Numbered from the stretch's first letter, positions 16,421 through 24,293 are shown. The stretch: 26,597 bases of DNA from Bacteroidetes bacterium UBA2322 (GCA_002345145.1 DDVC01000187.1:1-26597), one strand, 5' to 3'. The notes: a model not told the origin generated them from the sequence alone. Numbers and translations: made by a program.

Positions 16421-17263
16421 ATGAATACCTTTATAATACCCGTTGATTTTTCTGCTGTTTCTGCTACCGCATTGCAATATGGCTACCATTTAGCCATACA
16501 AACACAAGCTCAGGAAGTAATTGTTTGTCATATTTACTTAACCCCTCTGACCGAAAATGTAGCCAACATTCAGCAAATAGATGCACTTGCCGCCTCAGCC
16601 CAATCGGAAAAGGAGCGCAGGTTAAAAGAGTTTGTTCAGCAATCTCTGGGTCATTTAACTGCTGCAAAATTACCCCCCATTACCTACATGGCAGATGAAG
16701 GAGACTTAATAAACCAATTACAGCAAATTACCAACAACAGCACCCTCATAGTAATGGGCACTATGGCTCAACCCAAGCCCAATACTGCCAGCGGGTTCAG
16801 TCAAACTACCGATGTAATGCTACAAACTACTACGCCGGTAATGGTTATTCCTGCCGGAGCGGTGTATCGTAAACCGCAAAACATAGTGTATGCCATAGAC
16901 TACGAACAGTTTGACCGAAAAACACTTTACTCCTTAAAGGCTTTTTCTGATAGGGTTGATGCAAAGGTTACACTACTGCATATAAACGCCCAACCCGGCA
17001 TTACCAACCATACCCAGCTTGTTAATTACCGAAAAACAATACAAGATATTATACCTTACGAAAACATAAAACTCGATTTTATAGAGGGTGATGATGTGGC
17101 TAACCTTCTGCTGCATTATACCCAACAACATGATACCAATATACTGGCTCTATTAACCAAAAAAGGACAATTGAGTAATCCCGATTACGTAAATAGTTTG
17201 AGCAGCCAACTCCTAATGCAATGCCCTATCCCGATTATTGTTTTTCACCCAAATGCTTTTTAA
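16421..17263 (+). CDS. Tandem universal stress protein, second of three, ATP motif lost
   Basis: A 280-residue protein with two USP domains. The first starts NTFIIPVDFSAVSATALQYG and ends TPVMVIPAG near residue 147. The second starts NIVYAIDYEQFDRKTL and ends CPIPIIVFHP. Neither domain has the G-x2-G-x9-G-S/T nucleotide motif; the first reads GTMAQPKPNTASGFSQT and the second LTKKGQLSNPDYVNSLSS. It is therefore predicted not to bind ATP, like UspA-type members of the family. It starts 59 bases after the first USP gene and probably lies in the same transcript; no good promoter is seen in the gap. A regulatory or scaffolding partner for its ATP-binding neighbours is possible but not shown by sequence. 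Confidence 0.87.
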   Translation: MNTFIIPVDFSAVSATALQYGYHLAIQTQAQEVIVCHIYLTPLTENVANIQQIDALAASAQSEKERRLKEFVQQSLGHLTAAKLPPITYMADEGDLINQLQQITNNSTLIVMGTMAQPKPNTASGFSQTTDVMLQTTTPVMVIPAGAVYRKPQNIVYAIDYEQFDRKTLYSLKAFSDRVDAKVTLLHINAQPGITNHTQLVNYRKTIQDIIPYENIKLDFIEGDDVANLLLHYTQQHDTNILALLTKKGQLSNPDYVNSLSSQLLMQCPIPIIVFHPNAF

Positions 17264-17364
17264 CCTTAACAATCCTTTGCCATTGAACCTGTAAGGGGTT
17301 TAAAGGGTTTCATAGTACTTTAGCTGCCTTTCCTTTCTTTTCACCACTTTTACCACTCCCTATT

Positions 17365-18210
17365 ATGAAAAATATCTTAGTTCCTACCGACTTTTCAGAT
17401 AACGCACAAAACGCCTTTGTTTACGCCCTGCACATAGCCCACAAATTAGGAGCCACGTTAACTACCTTGCACACTTACACCGTTCGTTATTACACGCCTT
17501 CCGATACCGATTTGTCGGCTATTCAGGATATGCTTGAAAATGAAGTAGATATTGAGTTTGAAGAATATAAAGCCGCTACCGAAAAGCTCCGCAAAATAGC
17601 AGAAGAGCTTGGGTTTGGAGAGGTAAATATGAATCACCTTCTCAGAAAAGGTTTTGTTACAGAGGAAATTTTAGATGTGATAGCCGGCGAGGGCATTGAC
17701 CTTATTGTGATGGGTACAAAGGGAGCAAGCGGCTTAAAGGAGGTTATTATGGGTAGCAATACAGCAAAAGTTATTGAAAATGCTACATGCCCGGTATTAG
17801 CTATTCCGCAAGATGCTAAATTTGCCAACATAACCAAAGTAGTGTATGCCACCAACTGCGATGAACATGATAGCCAAATTATTGAGCGAGTTTATAAATT
17901 TGCCCAACTATTTAATGCCGAGTTAAACTGCATACACATCAGCTTTATTGACGAAGCATGGGATAAGGAAAAATTAGAAGAGTTTGAAAAACTAACCCAA
18001 CAAGCAAAACAAACACCCAGCCTTAATTTTGAGGTTATTGAAAGCGAAAGCGTAATAGACGGGTTAAAAACCTATGCCAAAAACAATGAGGTTTCTGTAA
18101 TAGCTATGCACACCCATAAACGCAACTTTTTTGAGCGTATTTTCCTTGCCAGCTACACCCAAAAAATGGCTTATCATACGCACCTGCCCCTTTTGTCGTT
18201 TGCCTTTTAG
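17365..18210 (+). CDS. Tandem universal stress protein, third of three, ATP motif in first domain
   Basis: A 281-residue tandem USP. Domain one (residues 1-148) starts MKNILVPTDFSDNAQNAFVYALHIA and carries an intact nucleotide motif, GTKG at 117-120 then Gly130-Ser131, followed by ENATCPVLAIP. Domain two (about 152-281) keeps the fold, with strands at KVVYATNCDEHDSQ and SVIAMHTHK, but its motif region reads THKRNFFERIFLASYTQ and is degenerate. This is the mirror image of the first USP in the cluster, where only domain two has the motif. The gap to the preceding gene is 101 bases and may hold a weak promoter (TACTTTAG), but no exact consensus. The Crp/Fnr gene follows 156 bases later with its own promoter. 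Confidence 0.92.
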   Translation: MKNILVPTDFSDNAQNAFVYALHIAHKLGATLTTLHTYTVRYYTPSDTDLSAIQDMLENEVDIEFEEYKAATEKLRKIAEELGFGEVNMNHLLRKGFVTEEILDVIAGEGIDLIVMGTKGASGLKEVIMGSNTAKVIENATCPVLAIPQDAKFANITKVVYATNCDEHDSQIIERVYKFAQLFNAELNCIHISFIDEAWDKEKLEEFEKLTQQAKQTPSLNFEVIESESVIDGLKTYAKNNEVSVIAMHTHKRNFFERIFLASYTQKMAYHTHLPLLSFAF

Positions 18211-18302
18211 GCTTAACCTTGTTAATACCCAATTTAATAGGTAATTCAAACCTTGTAACTTTCATTTTTTTTTGAAAATCGGTAAAAAAAGATGCACACT
18301 CC

Positions 18303-18333
18303 TTGTTTGCGAGTGATAACAATGTTATTTTTG
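18303..18333 (+). promoter_or_regulatory. Promoter of the Crp/Fnr regulator gene
   Basis: TTG (18303-18305), 20 bases, TATTTTTG (18326-18333), an exact consensus match. The palindrome ATAAC-AAT-GTTAT (18316-18328) overlaps the -7 element and could be an operator for repression, but its geometry is unlike a Crp/Fnr box. The predicted start near 18337 leaves a leader of about 30 bases, which contains AAGGA shortly before the ATG, unusual in this phylum. Confidence 0.6.
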
Positions 18334-18366
18334 TGGTGAATTGTTACCTGAACTAAATAAGGAAAT

Positions 18367-19083
18367 ATGCACACGCACAAAACTAACACACTGCCCGATT
18401 GCCAACAATGCAAGAACCGCAAAAACTCGCTGTTTCATTTTTGCCACTTAGATGAAGTGAGCAACATTAGTAATCATAAAACGTGTTCCATTTACAAGCG
18501 AGGACAAATTATTTTTCAGGAGGGTGCCAATCCGGTTGGGTTGTTTTGCATTAACACCGGAAAAATTAAACTTTATAAATACGCTTCTGATGGGAGGGAG
18601 CAAATTGTGCGTATTGCCAAACCCGGCGATTTTATTGGTTATTCTTCACTCTTATCGGGAAGCCACTACCCCATTTCTGCTGCTGCCTTAGAGGATTGTA
18701 CTGTTTGCATGATTCCTAAGCAACACATTACCAACCTGTTTAGAACCAATGCCCGTTTTGCAGAAAACTACATGAAGCTTATTTGCGATACACTTGACGA
18801 GGGCTACACTAAAATGGCAGATTTGGCATACAAACCTGTAAGGGGCAGACTTGCCGAAGCCCTGTTGCTGCTTCATAATGCCTATAAAGACCCCGATACC
18901 AACCCCGATGGCATTATTACTGTATCTCGCGAAGATTTGGCTGCATTAGTAGGCACAGTTAAAGAAACGGTTATCCGCATTTTAAAAGAATTTAAAGAAG
19001 ATAACTACCTTACCACCCGCCGCACCGATATACTCATTAAAAACCCCAAAGGATTGGTAAAAATCAGCGAACTCTATGATTAA
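18367..19083 (+). CDS. Crp/Fnr-family transcriptional regulator with N-terminal cysteine cluster
   Basis: A 238-residue protein: Cys-rich N-terminus (Cys12, Cys15 and Cys26), cyclic-nucleotide-binding-type effector domain from about residue 40 (YKRGQIIFQEGANPVGLFCINTGKIKLY) to 120, a long dimer helix, and a C-terminal winged HTH (SREDLAALVGTVKETVIRILKEFKEDNYL). Cys12-x2-Cys15 recalls the start of the FNR 4Fe-4S motif, but the third spacing (x10) differs from E. coli FNR (x5). A fourth ligand could be Cys40, Cys61, Cys111 or Cys114, so oxygen or redox sensing is plausible but unproven. In the recognition helix Glu and Arg of the FNR/CRP E-x-x-x-R pair are kept, with Ile in place of FNR Ser212. 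It closes the USP cluster and has its own promoter. Confidence 0.9.
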   Translation: MHTHKTNTLPDCQQCKNRKNSLFHFCHLDEVSNISNHKTCSIYKRGQIIFQEGANPVGLFCINTGKIKLYKYASDGREQIVRIAKPGDFIGYSSLLSGSHYPISAAALEDCTVCMIPKQHITNLFRTNARFAENYMKLICDTLDEGYTKMADLAYKPVRGRLAEALLLLHNAYKDPDTNPDGIITVSREDLAALVGTVKETVIRILKEFKEDNYLTTRRTDILIKNPKGLVKISELYD

Positions 19084-19211
19084 ATGGGTTTTGGTAGTGT
19101 GCAGTAGGTATCGGGTAGTTTGTAGTAGGTAGTGAACCCTATTCACCATTCAGCCTACCCTTGCGCCTGCCTCCCCTAACCCATCTAAAAGAGGGTAAAT
19201 TTTTCACTTTT

Positions 19212-20516
19212 CTAAAACACCACTCCCATAAAACGGGTAGCATCTAATTGCGGAATGGTGGCATTGTGAATACTATCTATTTTTTGAATAAAGAAGTTGG
19301 CAAGCAGGGCATATCCGCGGTCGTGCGGGTGAATGCCATCTAAACCAAAAAATCCACCTTCAATAAATGCAGCGCTGAGCGGAATACCGTTAAAAGCAGT
19401 ACCTTTTTTGAGGCGCGCAAAATACTCATCTGTTTCTATAACCGGAATGTTTCGGGCAGCGGCAGCCGCTCTGATAGCACGGTTATAGGCTCTGATGGTG
19501 AGTACACAATTTTGCGCTTCGGTGCGGTCGAGCGCTAAATCATGTGCAAGCGGATTAGCAGCAGATAGCCCATAAGGCGCTATAACCTGTTCTCCATTAA
19601 CGAGCAAGGTATCGGGTCTGCCAATTTCCTGTGCGGCAGGCAGTAAAATAAGGTCGTTAAATAATGCATTAGGGTTACTGGTGGCTTTTCTTATGCCGTT
19701 AGAGGCGGTAATAAAAATATCCAATACATGGCTACAGCTATCGGGTCCTTGTGCACGGTAGGGTACGGTGTTAAAAAAGGGAAAATCGGTTAATAGGGGA
19801 ATGGTAAAAACCATGCCTTTTGCGCCGCCTGCGGTTAGTACGTCTAAAATTTGTGCATAGTTATTGGCAAAGGTAATGGTGTCGGTAAGGGCAAACAAAG
19901 AAATGGGCGTATTGCCGGTATAACCGCCACCGGTGGCTGCATACCCTAAGGCATCGGTAATGCCCAGCCAGTTGGTAAAATAGGTGGGCTGTATGGTTTC
20001 AACAGCGCCGGTTAATGCCTGCAAATAGGTGGTTCCGGGCGGCACTACCCTTTTGAGGTAGCTGTTTAGCAGATACATAATGGCATTGTTCACATCGCCT
20101 ACTTTTATGTTGGGTATGCCCATATTGTTGAAAGGGGCGGCGGCGCTCACATTGGTTTCCCATGCGGGGTTGGGAGTTTGCTTTACCAAATTGGGCAGTG
20201 CATTACCGCAGGAGTCAACAGAAAGCCCCATTAACTTAAATTCACCCGAACCGGTGCCGCCGGGTAAAAGCGGTTGGTTAAAGCTGCCCCCACCTGCTAA
20301 GGCAAACTGCTGTGCCAAAAAAGCCGGGTAGCTGTGTTCCTGCCCATAGCGGGTAAGTCCATCGCCGGTATAACCGGCGGTAAAAGAGCTGCCCACTGCC
20401 ATATATCGGGAAAAGTTGCCGGTTCCGGGCGTGGCTTCGGGTTGTTCAATATCTAAATTGCATGCGTTGAGCAAAAAAAGGGCAACCAGAAAAAAAGGTA
20501 AAAATGCAGTTCTCAT
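19212..20516 (-). CDS. SGNH/GDSL-type hydrolase lipoprotein
   Basis: A 434-residue protein with a lipoprotein signal peptide ending in LLNAC, so Cys19 is the predicted lipidated residue. SGNH block I reads VGSSFTAGYTGDG, with the nucleophile most likely Ser44, and block V is DGIHPHDRGYA with Asp393 and His396. The blocks are far apart and the middle of the protein is long, as in the Bacteroidota family of about 430-450 residues. It should be an esterase or acyl hydrolase anchored in the outer membrane or facing the periplasm. It lies 12 bases after the FadL-type porin gene on the same strand, and this pairing suggests that it processes a hydrophobic ester taken up or released by that porin. 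Substrate unknown. Confidence 0.85.
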   Translation of the reverse strand: MRTAFLPFFLVALFLLNACNLDIEQPEATPGTGNFSRYMAVGSSFTAGYTGDGLTRYGQEHSYPAFLAQQFALAGGGSFNQPLLPGGTGSGEFKLMGLSVDSCGNALPNLVKQTPNPAWETNVSAAAPFNNMGIPNIKVGDVNNAIMYLLNSYLKRVVPPGTTYLQALTGAVETIQPTYFTNWLGITDALGYAATGGGYTGNTPISLFALTDTITFANNYAQILDVLTAGGAKGMVFTIPLLTDFPFFNTVPYRAQGPDSCSHVLDIFITASNGIRKATSNPNALFNDLILLPAAQEIGRPDTLLVNGEQVIAPYGLSAANPLAHDLALDRTEAQNCVLTIRAYNRAIRAAAAARNIPVIETDEYFARLKKGTAFNGIPLSAAFIEGGFFGLDGIHPHDRGYALLANFFIQKIDSIHNATIPQLDATRFMGVVF

Positions 20517-20528
20517 GTTCAGAGTAGG

Positions 20529-21800
20529 TTAAAACTTGTACTGAATACCAATGCCCGGGCTAATAACATAACCCTTAAAAGTAGCCTGAAAATTGTTTTG
20601 TTCGTTGTTAAAACTTCGTTTTAAGGAGCGTCCGTATAGGAACGACATATCTAAAAGCAGGTTGCTGAGTAGTTTAAAAGAAGCGCCGGTAGTACCTACT
20701 ACTCGTTTACCATCGGGCACTTCGGGCGTAACGCAGCAATCGGGGGCGGCATTGAGGTCATAGTAAATACCGGCGCGCAGGGTAAAACGGGGCGTTACTG
20801 CATACTGCCCCGCAAGGCTGAACCGATAAGCATTTTGGTAGTTTCTGATGAGTTTCATGCCGGTAGCGCCGGCAACGGGTTGGGCATAGGCAAAATTGAG
20901 GTCTTTAAAAACAATCCAGCCTACCCGCTCCACCTCGGCGGTTATGAAGTGAGCATTTGATTTATCGGGTAAAATATGGTTTTGGTTGCCATTAAAAAAA
21001 TAAGTGGTTGCTAAAGAAACTGCATCGGGCAAACCCACATTGAGGTCAAAATTGGTATCGGGAAACAAGGGTTCGGCAGTGGCGGGCACGGTAAAATCTG
21101 CTGTTCCGTTTTTAAGTTTTACCCTTGCCGATGACTTGTAGGTAACACCTACTGCTAATTTATTATCCCAGGGTTCTACATAAATGCCGGTGGTAAACCC
21201 CACGCCCATACCTTGGGCTTGCAGATTGGCATTGCTAAATGTTTGTTCGTCAAAAATGGGTACGGCACGGCGTATGTTAAAATTACCCCAGCCTACTACA
21301 AAACTCAACCCAACACCCAACCTGTCATTAACATTATAGCTGATAGTGGGCTGTGCAAATACCGTAGTGAGCGAGGCGCTTTGAACCAAGTATTTACCCA
21401 TCCAATCATTGGGGTAAGTTATTTGGCTGCCAAAAGGGGTGTAAATGCCAATGCCTATGGTAAATGGGGAAGGATTAGCGGCTGAGCCTAATCGTTGGGT
21501 ATAATAGGCGGAAAACGGATAACTGATACCAAATTCGTTTTGCCCCGATAATCCGGTGGCTTCTTGCACAAACCTTGCTTTTCCGGTTATGGGGTGCAAA
21601 CCCAGCATGAGTTGTTTGCCTTTTAACATACCCATTGCACCGGGGTTGTAAAACAAAGATGCTGCATTTAAAGTAATACCTGTGCCGGCATGTGCCAAGC
21701 CTATTTGGGGTTGCCCCTGCAATGAAATTTGAAATCCACTGCCATAAACCGAGTAACCCAAACAGCATAATACGCTAAGCAGAATAATGCGCCTAATCAT
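20529..21800 (-). CDS. OmpP1/FadL-family outer-membrane transport protein
   Basis: The frame extends to 21881, but the ATG at 21800 gives a 423-residue protein with a proper signal peptide (IRRIILLSVLCCLGYSVYG). The mature N-terminus follows the FadL pattern: SGFQISLQGQPQIGLAHAGTG...ASLFYNPGAMGML. It continues as a 14-strand-type barrel and ends in YVISPGIGIQYKF with a terminal aromatic. FadL proteins let long-chain fatty acids and other hydrophobic molecules cross the outer membrane. The stop is only 12 bases before the SGNH lipoprotein gene, so the two form an operon. A -7 element lies at 21818-21825. No NPA motif anomaly was noted apart from NPG in place of NPA. Confidence 0.92.
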   Translation of the reverse strand: MIRRIILLSVLCCLGYSVYGSGFQISLQGQPQIGLAHAGTGITLNAASLFYNPGAMGMLKGKQLMLGLHPITGKARFVQEATGLSGQNEFGISYPFSAYYTQRLGSAANPSPFTIGIGIYTPFGSQITYPNDWMGKYLVQSASLTTVFAQPTISYNVNDRLGVGLSFVVGWGNFNIRRAVPIFDEQTFSNANLQAQGMGVGFTTGIYVEPWDNKLAVGVTYKSSARVKLKNGTADFTVPATAEPLFPDTNFDLNVGLPDAVSLATTYFFNGNQNHILPDKSNAHFITAEVERVGWIVFKDLNFAYAQPVAGATGMKLIRNYQNAYRFSLAGQYAVTPRFTLRAGIYYDLNAAPDCCVTPEVPDGKRVVGTTGASFKLLSNLLLDMSFLYGRSLKRSFNNEQNNFQATFKGYVISPGIGIQYKF

Positions 21801-21817
21801 TTGTGAGGAGTTTGGCG

Positions 21818-21825
21818 CAAATATA
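21818..21825 (-). promoter_or_regulatory. Possible -7 element for the FadL-SGNH operon
   Basis: TATATTTG on the minus strand matches TAnnTTTG exactly. The nearest TTTG upstream (21840-21837) is only 11 bases away, and the implied leader is very short (about 14 bases), so the assignment is tentative. Confidence 0.33.
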
Positions 21826-21915
21826 TACACTTTTGGCAAAAATGGGGTAAGATGCAGCCAAGTAACCTTTTGATTTGGCAAATTAACATTTTGTCGGTTA
21901 TGTATTCATACCCGT

Positions 21916-22887
21916 TTACCCCTGCACAAGCGGTTTTACCATTTGGGCATAGGGTATAATGGTATGGTAGCCTTTGCCGGTAAAATATCGGGCGGTAGTG
22001 TGGGCAGATTGGTGGGAGGTGGCAAGCACAAAATCGCCTCCCCATGCGCCAAGCGATTTAATGCAGCCCAATTGGTAATCGGGAAAATAGTTTTGCCGGG
22101 CAGTTTTAAGTTGCAGCGCTTGGGCAAGCAGTTGCTCATGTTGGTTGAGCAGGGTTTCAAACTGTGGGAGTGTTTTGGCGTTGGCTATTTCAAGGGTAAG
22201 GGCGCTAATGAGGTTAATGAGGTTAGTGTGTTGGTGGTAGTGTTGGTAAAAATGGTTAATGGCAAGCCGCGAGTTTTGCTTTTTACCTAAATACACAAAG
22301 TACAAATGCTCTGCAAATGCCGGTTCAAAGTCTATTTTTTCTACCGATATATGTTGTGTTGTTTTGCGGTACAGAACGGGTGTATCTGAAATGGCGCAGG
22401 CAATATCGTAGCCCGACCCACCCATGGTGTCTTGCAGTAATTGGTAGGGGTTTACCTCTGCCCATTGTGCTATGCAGGTAATTAGCGTAGAACTGCTGCC
22501 CAAACCCCAATTTGGCGGAAACTCCAAATGCGTAACCGCTTTTAGGGGTTGGGCTTGGGTTAAAAAATGGGGGTTTTGCCGGCGAACTTTCAGCAAAATA
22601 TCGGTTAAGGTGGCGGCTGTTTGCGGGTTTCCACGATGATAGAGCAATTGCAAATCGGGTAAACTGAAAGCGGCGCTAAACCAGCAGTTGCCCGATGGTT
22701 CTAAACTTTCCCAAAGCAAAAAGTCGTTTTCGGCATTGGCAAAAAGGGTTAGGCTTTGCCCGCGCAAAGTGGGTAAGCCCAGTGCAAGCGCGCCTTCTAA
22801 TACTGCATACTCCCCGCTTAGTAATAACTTGCCGTTTGCCCTAAATTGGGCAAGCATTGGGGCGGGTATGGCATCATCGGGCAGCAT
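21916..22887 (-). CDS. GYDIA-family GHMP kinase (mevalonate pathway-type)
   Basis: A 323-residue GHMP-superfamily kinase. It opens with NGKLLLSGEYAVLEGALALGLP (residues 18-39), the substrate/strand motif of mevalonate-type kinases. The ATP loop is PPNWGLGSSS at 124-133. GYDIA at 159-163 is the diagnostic that gives the Bacteroidota GYDIA family its name. The C-terminal glycine motif is CIKSLGAWGGDFVLA instead of KxTGxGxGG. Its start codon shares one base with the stop of the HMG-CoA reductase gene (TAATG on the minus strand), so the two are translationally coupled. A role as mevalonate or phosphomevalonate kinase is inferred from that coupling; which step it catalyses is not decided by sequence. 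Confidence 0.88.
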   Translation of the reverse strand: MLPDDAIPAPMLAQFRANGKLLLSGEYAVLEGALALGLPTLRGQSLTLFANAENDFLLWESLEPSGNCWFSAAFSLPDLQLLYHRGNPQTAATLTDILLKVRRQNPHFLTQAQPLKAVTHLEFPPNWGLGSSSTLITCIAQWAEVNPYQLLQDTMGGSGYDIACAISDTPVLYRKTTQHISVEKIDFEPAFAEHLYFVYLGKKQNSRLAINHFYQHYHQHTNLINLISALTLEIANAKTLPQFETLLNQHEQLLAQALQLKTARQNYFPDYQLGCIKSLGAWGGDFVLATSHQSAHTTARYFTGKGYHTIIPYAQMVKPLVQG

Positions 22888-24233
22888 TATATTTTGGTAG
22901 TTACGTCTTGCCTCAGCGAATCTAAGAAGTTGCGAACCGATGCAAAAGAAATGGTTTTATCGGCAAAGTAGGTTTCGGCAAGTTGGCGCTCTTGTTCGGT
23001 GGCGTTAAAATGCGACAAGATGTTGTTGAAGTGCATTTTCATATGCCCTTTCTGAATGCCGGTAGTAACTAATGAGCGCACGGCGGCAAAGTTTTGGGCT
23101 AACCCTACCGATGCAATAACTTGCATCAGTTCTTCGGCTGTGGGATTGCCCAGCATTTCGAGGCTGAGTTTTGCAAGGGGGTGAATTTTGGTAAGACCGC
23201 CTATGGTTCCTACCGCCAAAGGCACTTCCAATTTAAACCACAATTTACCATCGGTAATGCCTGCTTGGCTGAGCGAAATGTACTTGCCTGTTCGGGCGGC
23301 GTAAGCGTGTCCGCAGGCTTCTATGGCTCTAAAATCATTGCCGGTAGCTATAACTACGGCATCTATGCCGTTGTAAATGCCTTTGTTGTGGGTAGCTGCA
23401 CGGTAAGTATCGTTTCGGGCTATGTTTACTGCCCTTACAAGTTTATTGGCAAACTCAATGGCAGACATATTGCCAAAATTACCCAATTCGGCAATATGGC
23501 ACTCTACGCTGCTGCGCACCAAACACTCAGGTGTATAGTTTGAAAGGATAGCCATAATAATTTGCACCTGCCGCTCGGTAGGGGTAAATGCCTCGTGCTG
23601 CTGCACCTCTTCGGAAAGTATGAGGGCAAAGGTTTCCAGCACCGAGTTGATAAAATTAGCGCCCATAGCGTTGCAGGTTTCAAAACCCACTTTTATTTGG
23701 TAGTAACCTTCCTCTATTTCGGGCAGGTGTAGGAGTTCTACCTGTGTAATGCCACCTCCGCGGCTTTCCATGTTGGCGGTAATATGGCTTACGCCTTCAA
23801 TCAATCGGGGTTTTAAGCCGGTAAAAAAGCGCTCAAAACGCTCAGGGTTGCCATTCCAAATAAAATGAACGTGCCCTATTTTAGTGGTAGATAAAACGGT
23901 GGCGTTAAATCCGCCCCTTTCCGACCAAAATTTAGCGCCGCTTGAAGCCGCCGCCACTACTGAACTCTCCTCTATTACCATAGGTACGCAATAGAGTTTT
24001 TCGTTGATTAAAAAATTGGGAGCTACGCCGTAGGGCATGTAAAAATTGCTGACCGTGTTTTCGCTGATGCCGTCAAACAGTTTTTGTGCTTCTACGTTAG
24101 AGTGCCAAAAACTGGCAAACTCGCGGGCTACGTCTAATGGATTAGAGGTAAAAAAATGGCGAGCCATCCAAGCTAATTTTTCTCTTTTAGAAAACTTGGA
24201 GAAGCCGTCTATCATTTTTTCCTTAGTTCTCAT
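22887..24233 (-). CDS. Class II hydroxymethylglutaryl-CoA reductase
   Basis: A 448-residue protein of the class II (degradative-type) HMG-CoA reductase family, the form bacteria use. Catalytic residues are all visible by comparison with Pseudomonas mevalonii: the Glu in EESSVVAAAS (residues 88-97), Lys284 in HNKG, Asp300 in ATGNDFRAIEA, and His397 in GIQKGHMKMH. The NAMGAN substrate motif (188-193) and GTIGG (342-346) are also present. It reduces HMG-CoA to mevalonate, the committed step of isoprenoid synthesis by the mevalonate route. The 'degradative' label is a family name; the coupled kinase gene argues for biosynthesis here. Cofactor preference (NADH or NADPH) cannot be read. A -7 element lies about 55 bases upstream. 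Confidence 0.94.
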   Translation of the reverse strand: MRTKEKMIDGFSKFSKREKLAWMARHFFTSNPLDVAREFASFWHSNVEAQKLFDGISENTVSNFYMPYGVAPNFLINEKLYCVPMVIEESSVVAAASSGAKFWSERGGFNATVLSTTKIGHVHFIWNGNPERFERFFTGLKPRLIEGVSHITANMESRGGGITQVELLHLPEIEEGYYQIKVGFETCNAMGANFINSVLETFALILSEEVQQHEAFTPTERQVQIIMAILSNYTPECLVRSSVECHIAELGNFGNMSAIEFANKLVRAVNIARNDTYRAATHNKGIYNGIDAVVIATGNDFRAIEACGHAYAARTGKYISLSQAGITDGKLWFKLEVPLAVGTIGGLTKIHPLAKLSLEMLGNPTAEELMQVIASVGLAQNFAAVRSLVTTGIQKGHMKMHFNNILSHFNATEQERQLAETYFADKTISFASVRNFLDSLRQDVTTKI

Positions 24234-24285
24234 GTGGGTAAATGGTTGAGGATAATTAGATGTGCGTTGTTTGTATTTAAAACTG

Positions 24286-24293
24286 CAAAGGTA
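24286..24293 (-). promoter_or_regulatory. -7 element for the HMG-CoA reductase operon
   Basis: TACCTTTG on the minus strand, identical to the -7 element of etfBA. No TTG lies 17-23 bases upstream on that strand. The predicted leader is about 48 bases. Confidence 0.42.

Noticed and set aside
19132..19146. GTGAA-CCCTA-TTCAC as a Crp-type operator
   Set aside because: The spacing between TGA cores is seven instead of six, and it lies after the Crp/Fnr gene between converging genes, not at a promoter.
21943..22290. 115-residue Gly/Val-rich open frame antisense to the GHMP kinase
   Set aside because: Low-complexity translation caused by codon bias of the opposite strand; the kinase frame carries the real motifs.
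23121..23543. 140-residue open frame antisense to the HMG-CoA reductase gene
   Set aside because: It lies wholly inside a conserved enzyme with all catalytic residues in frame, and its own translation shows no recognisable domain or start context.
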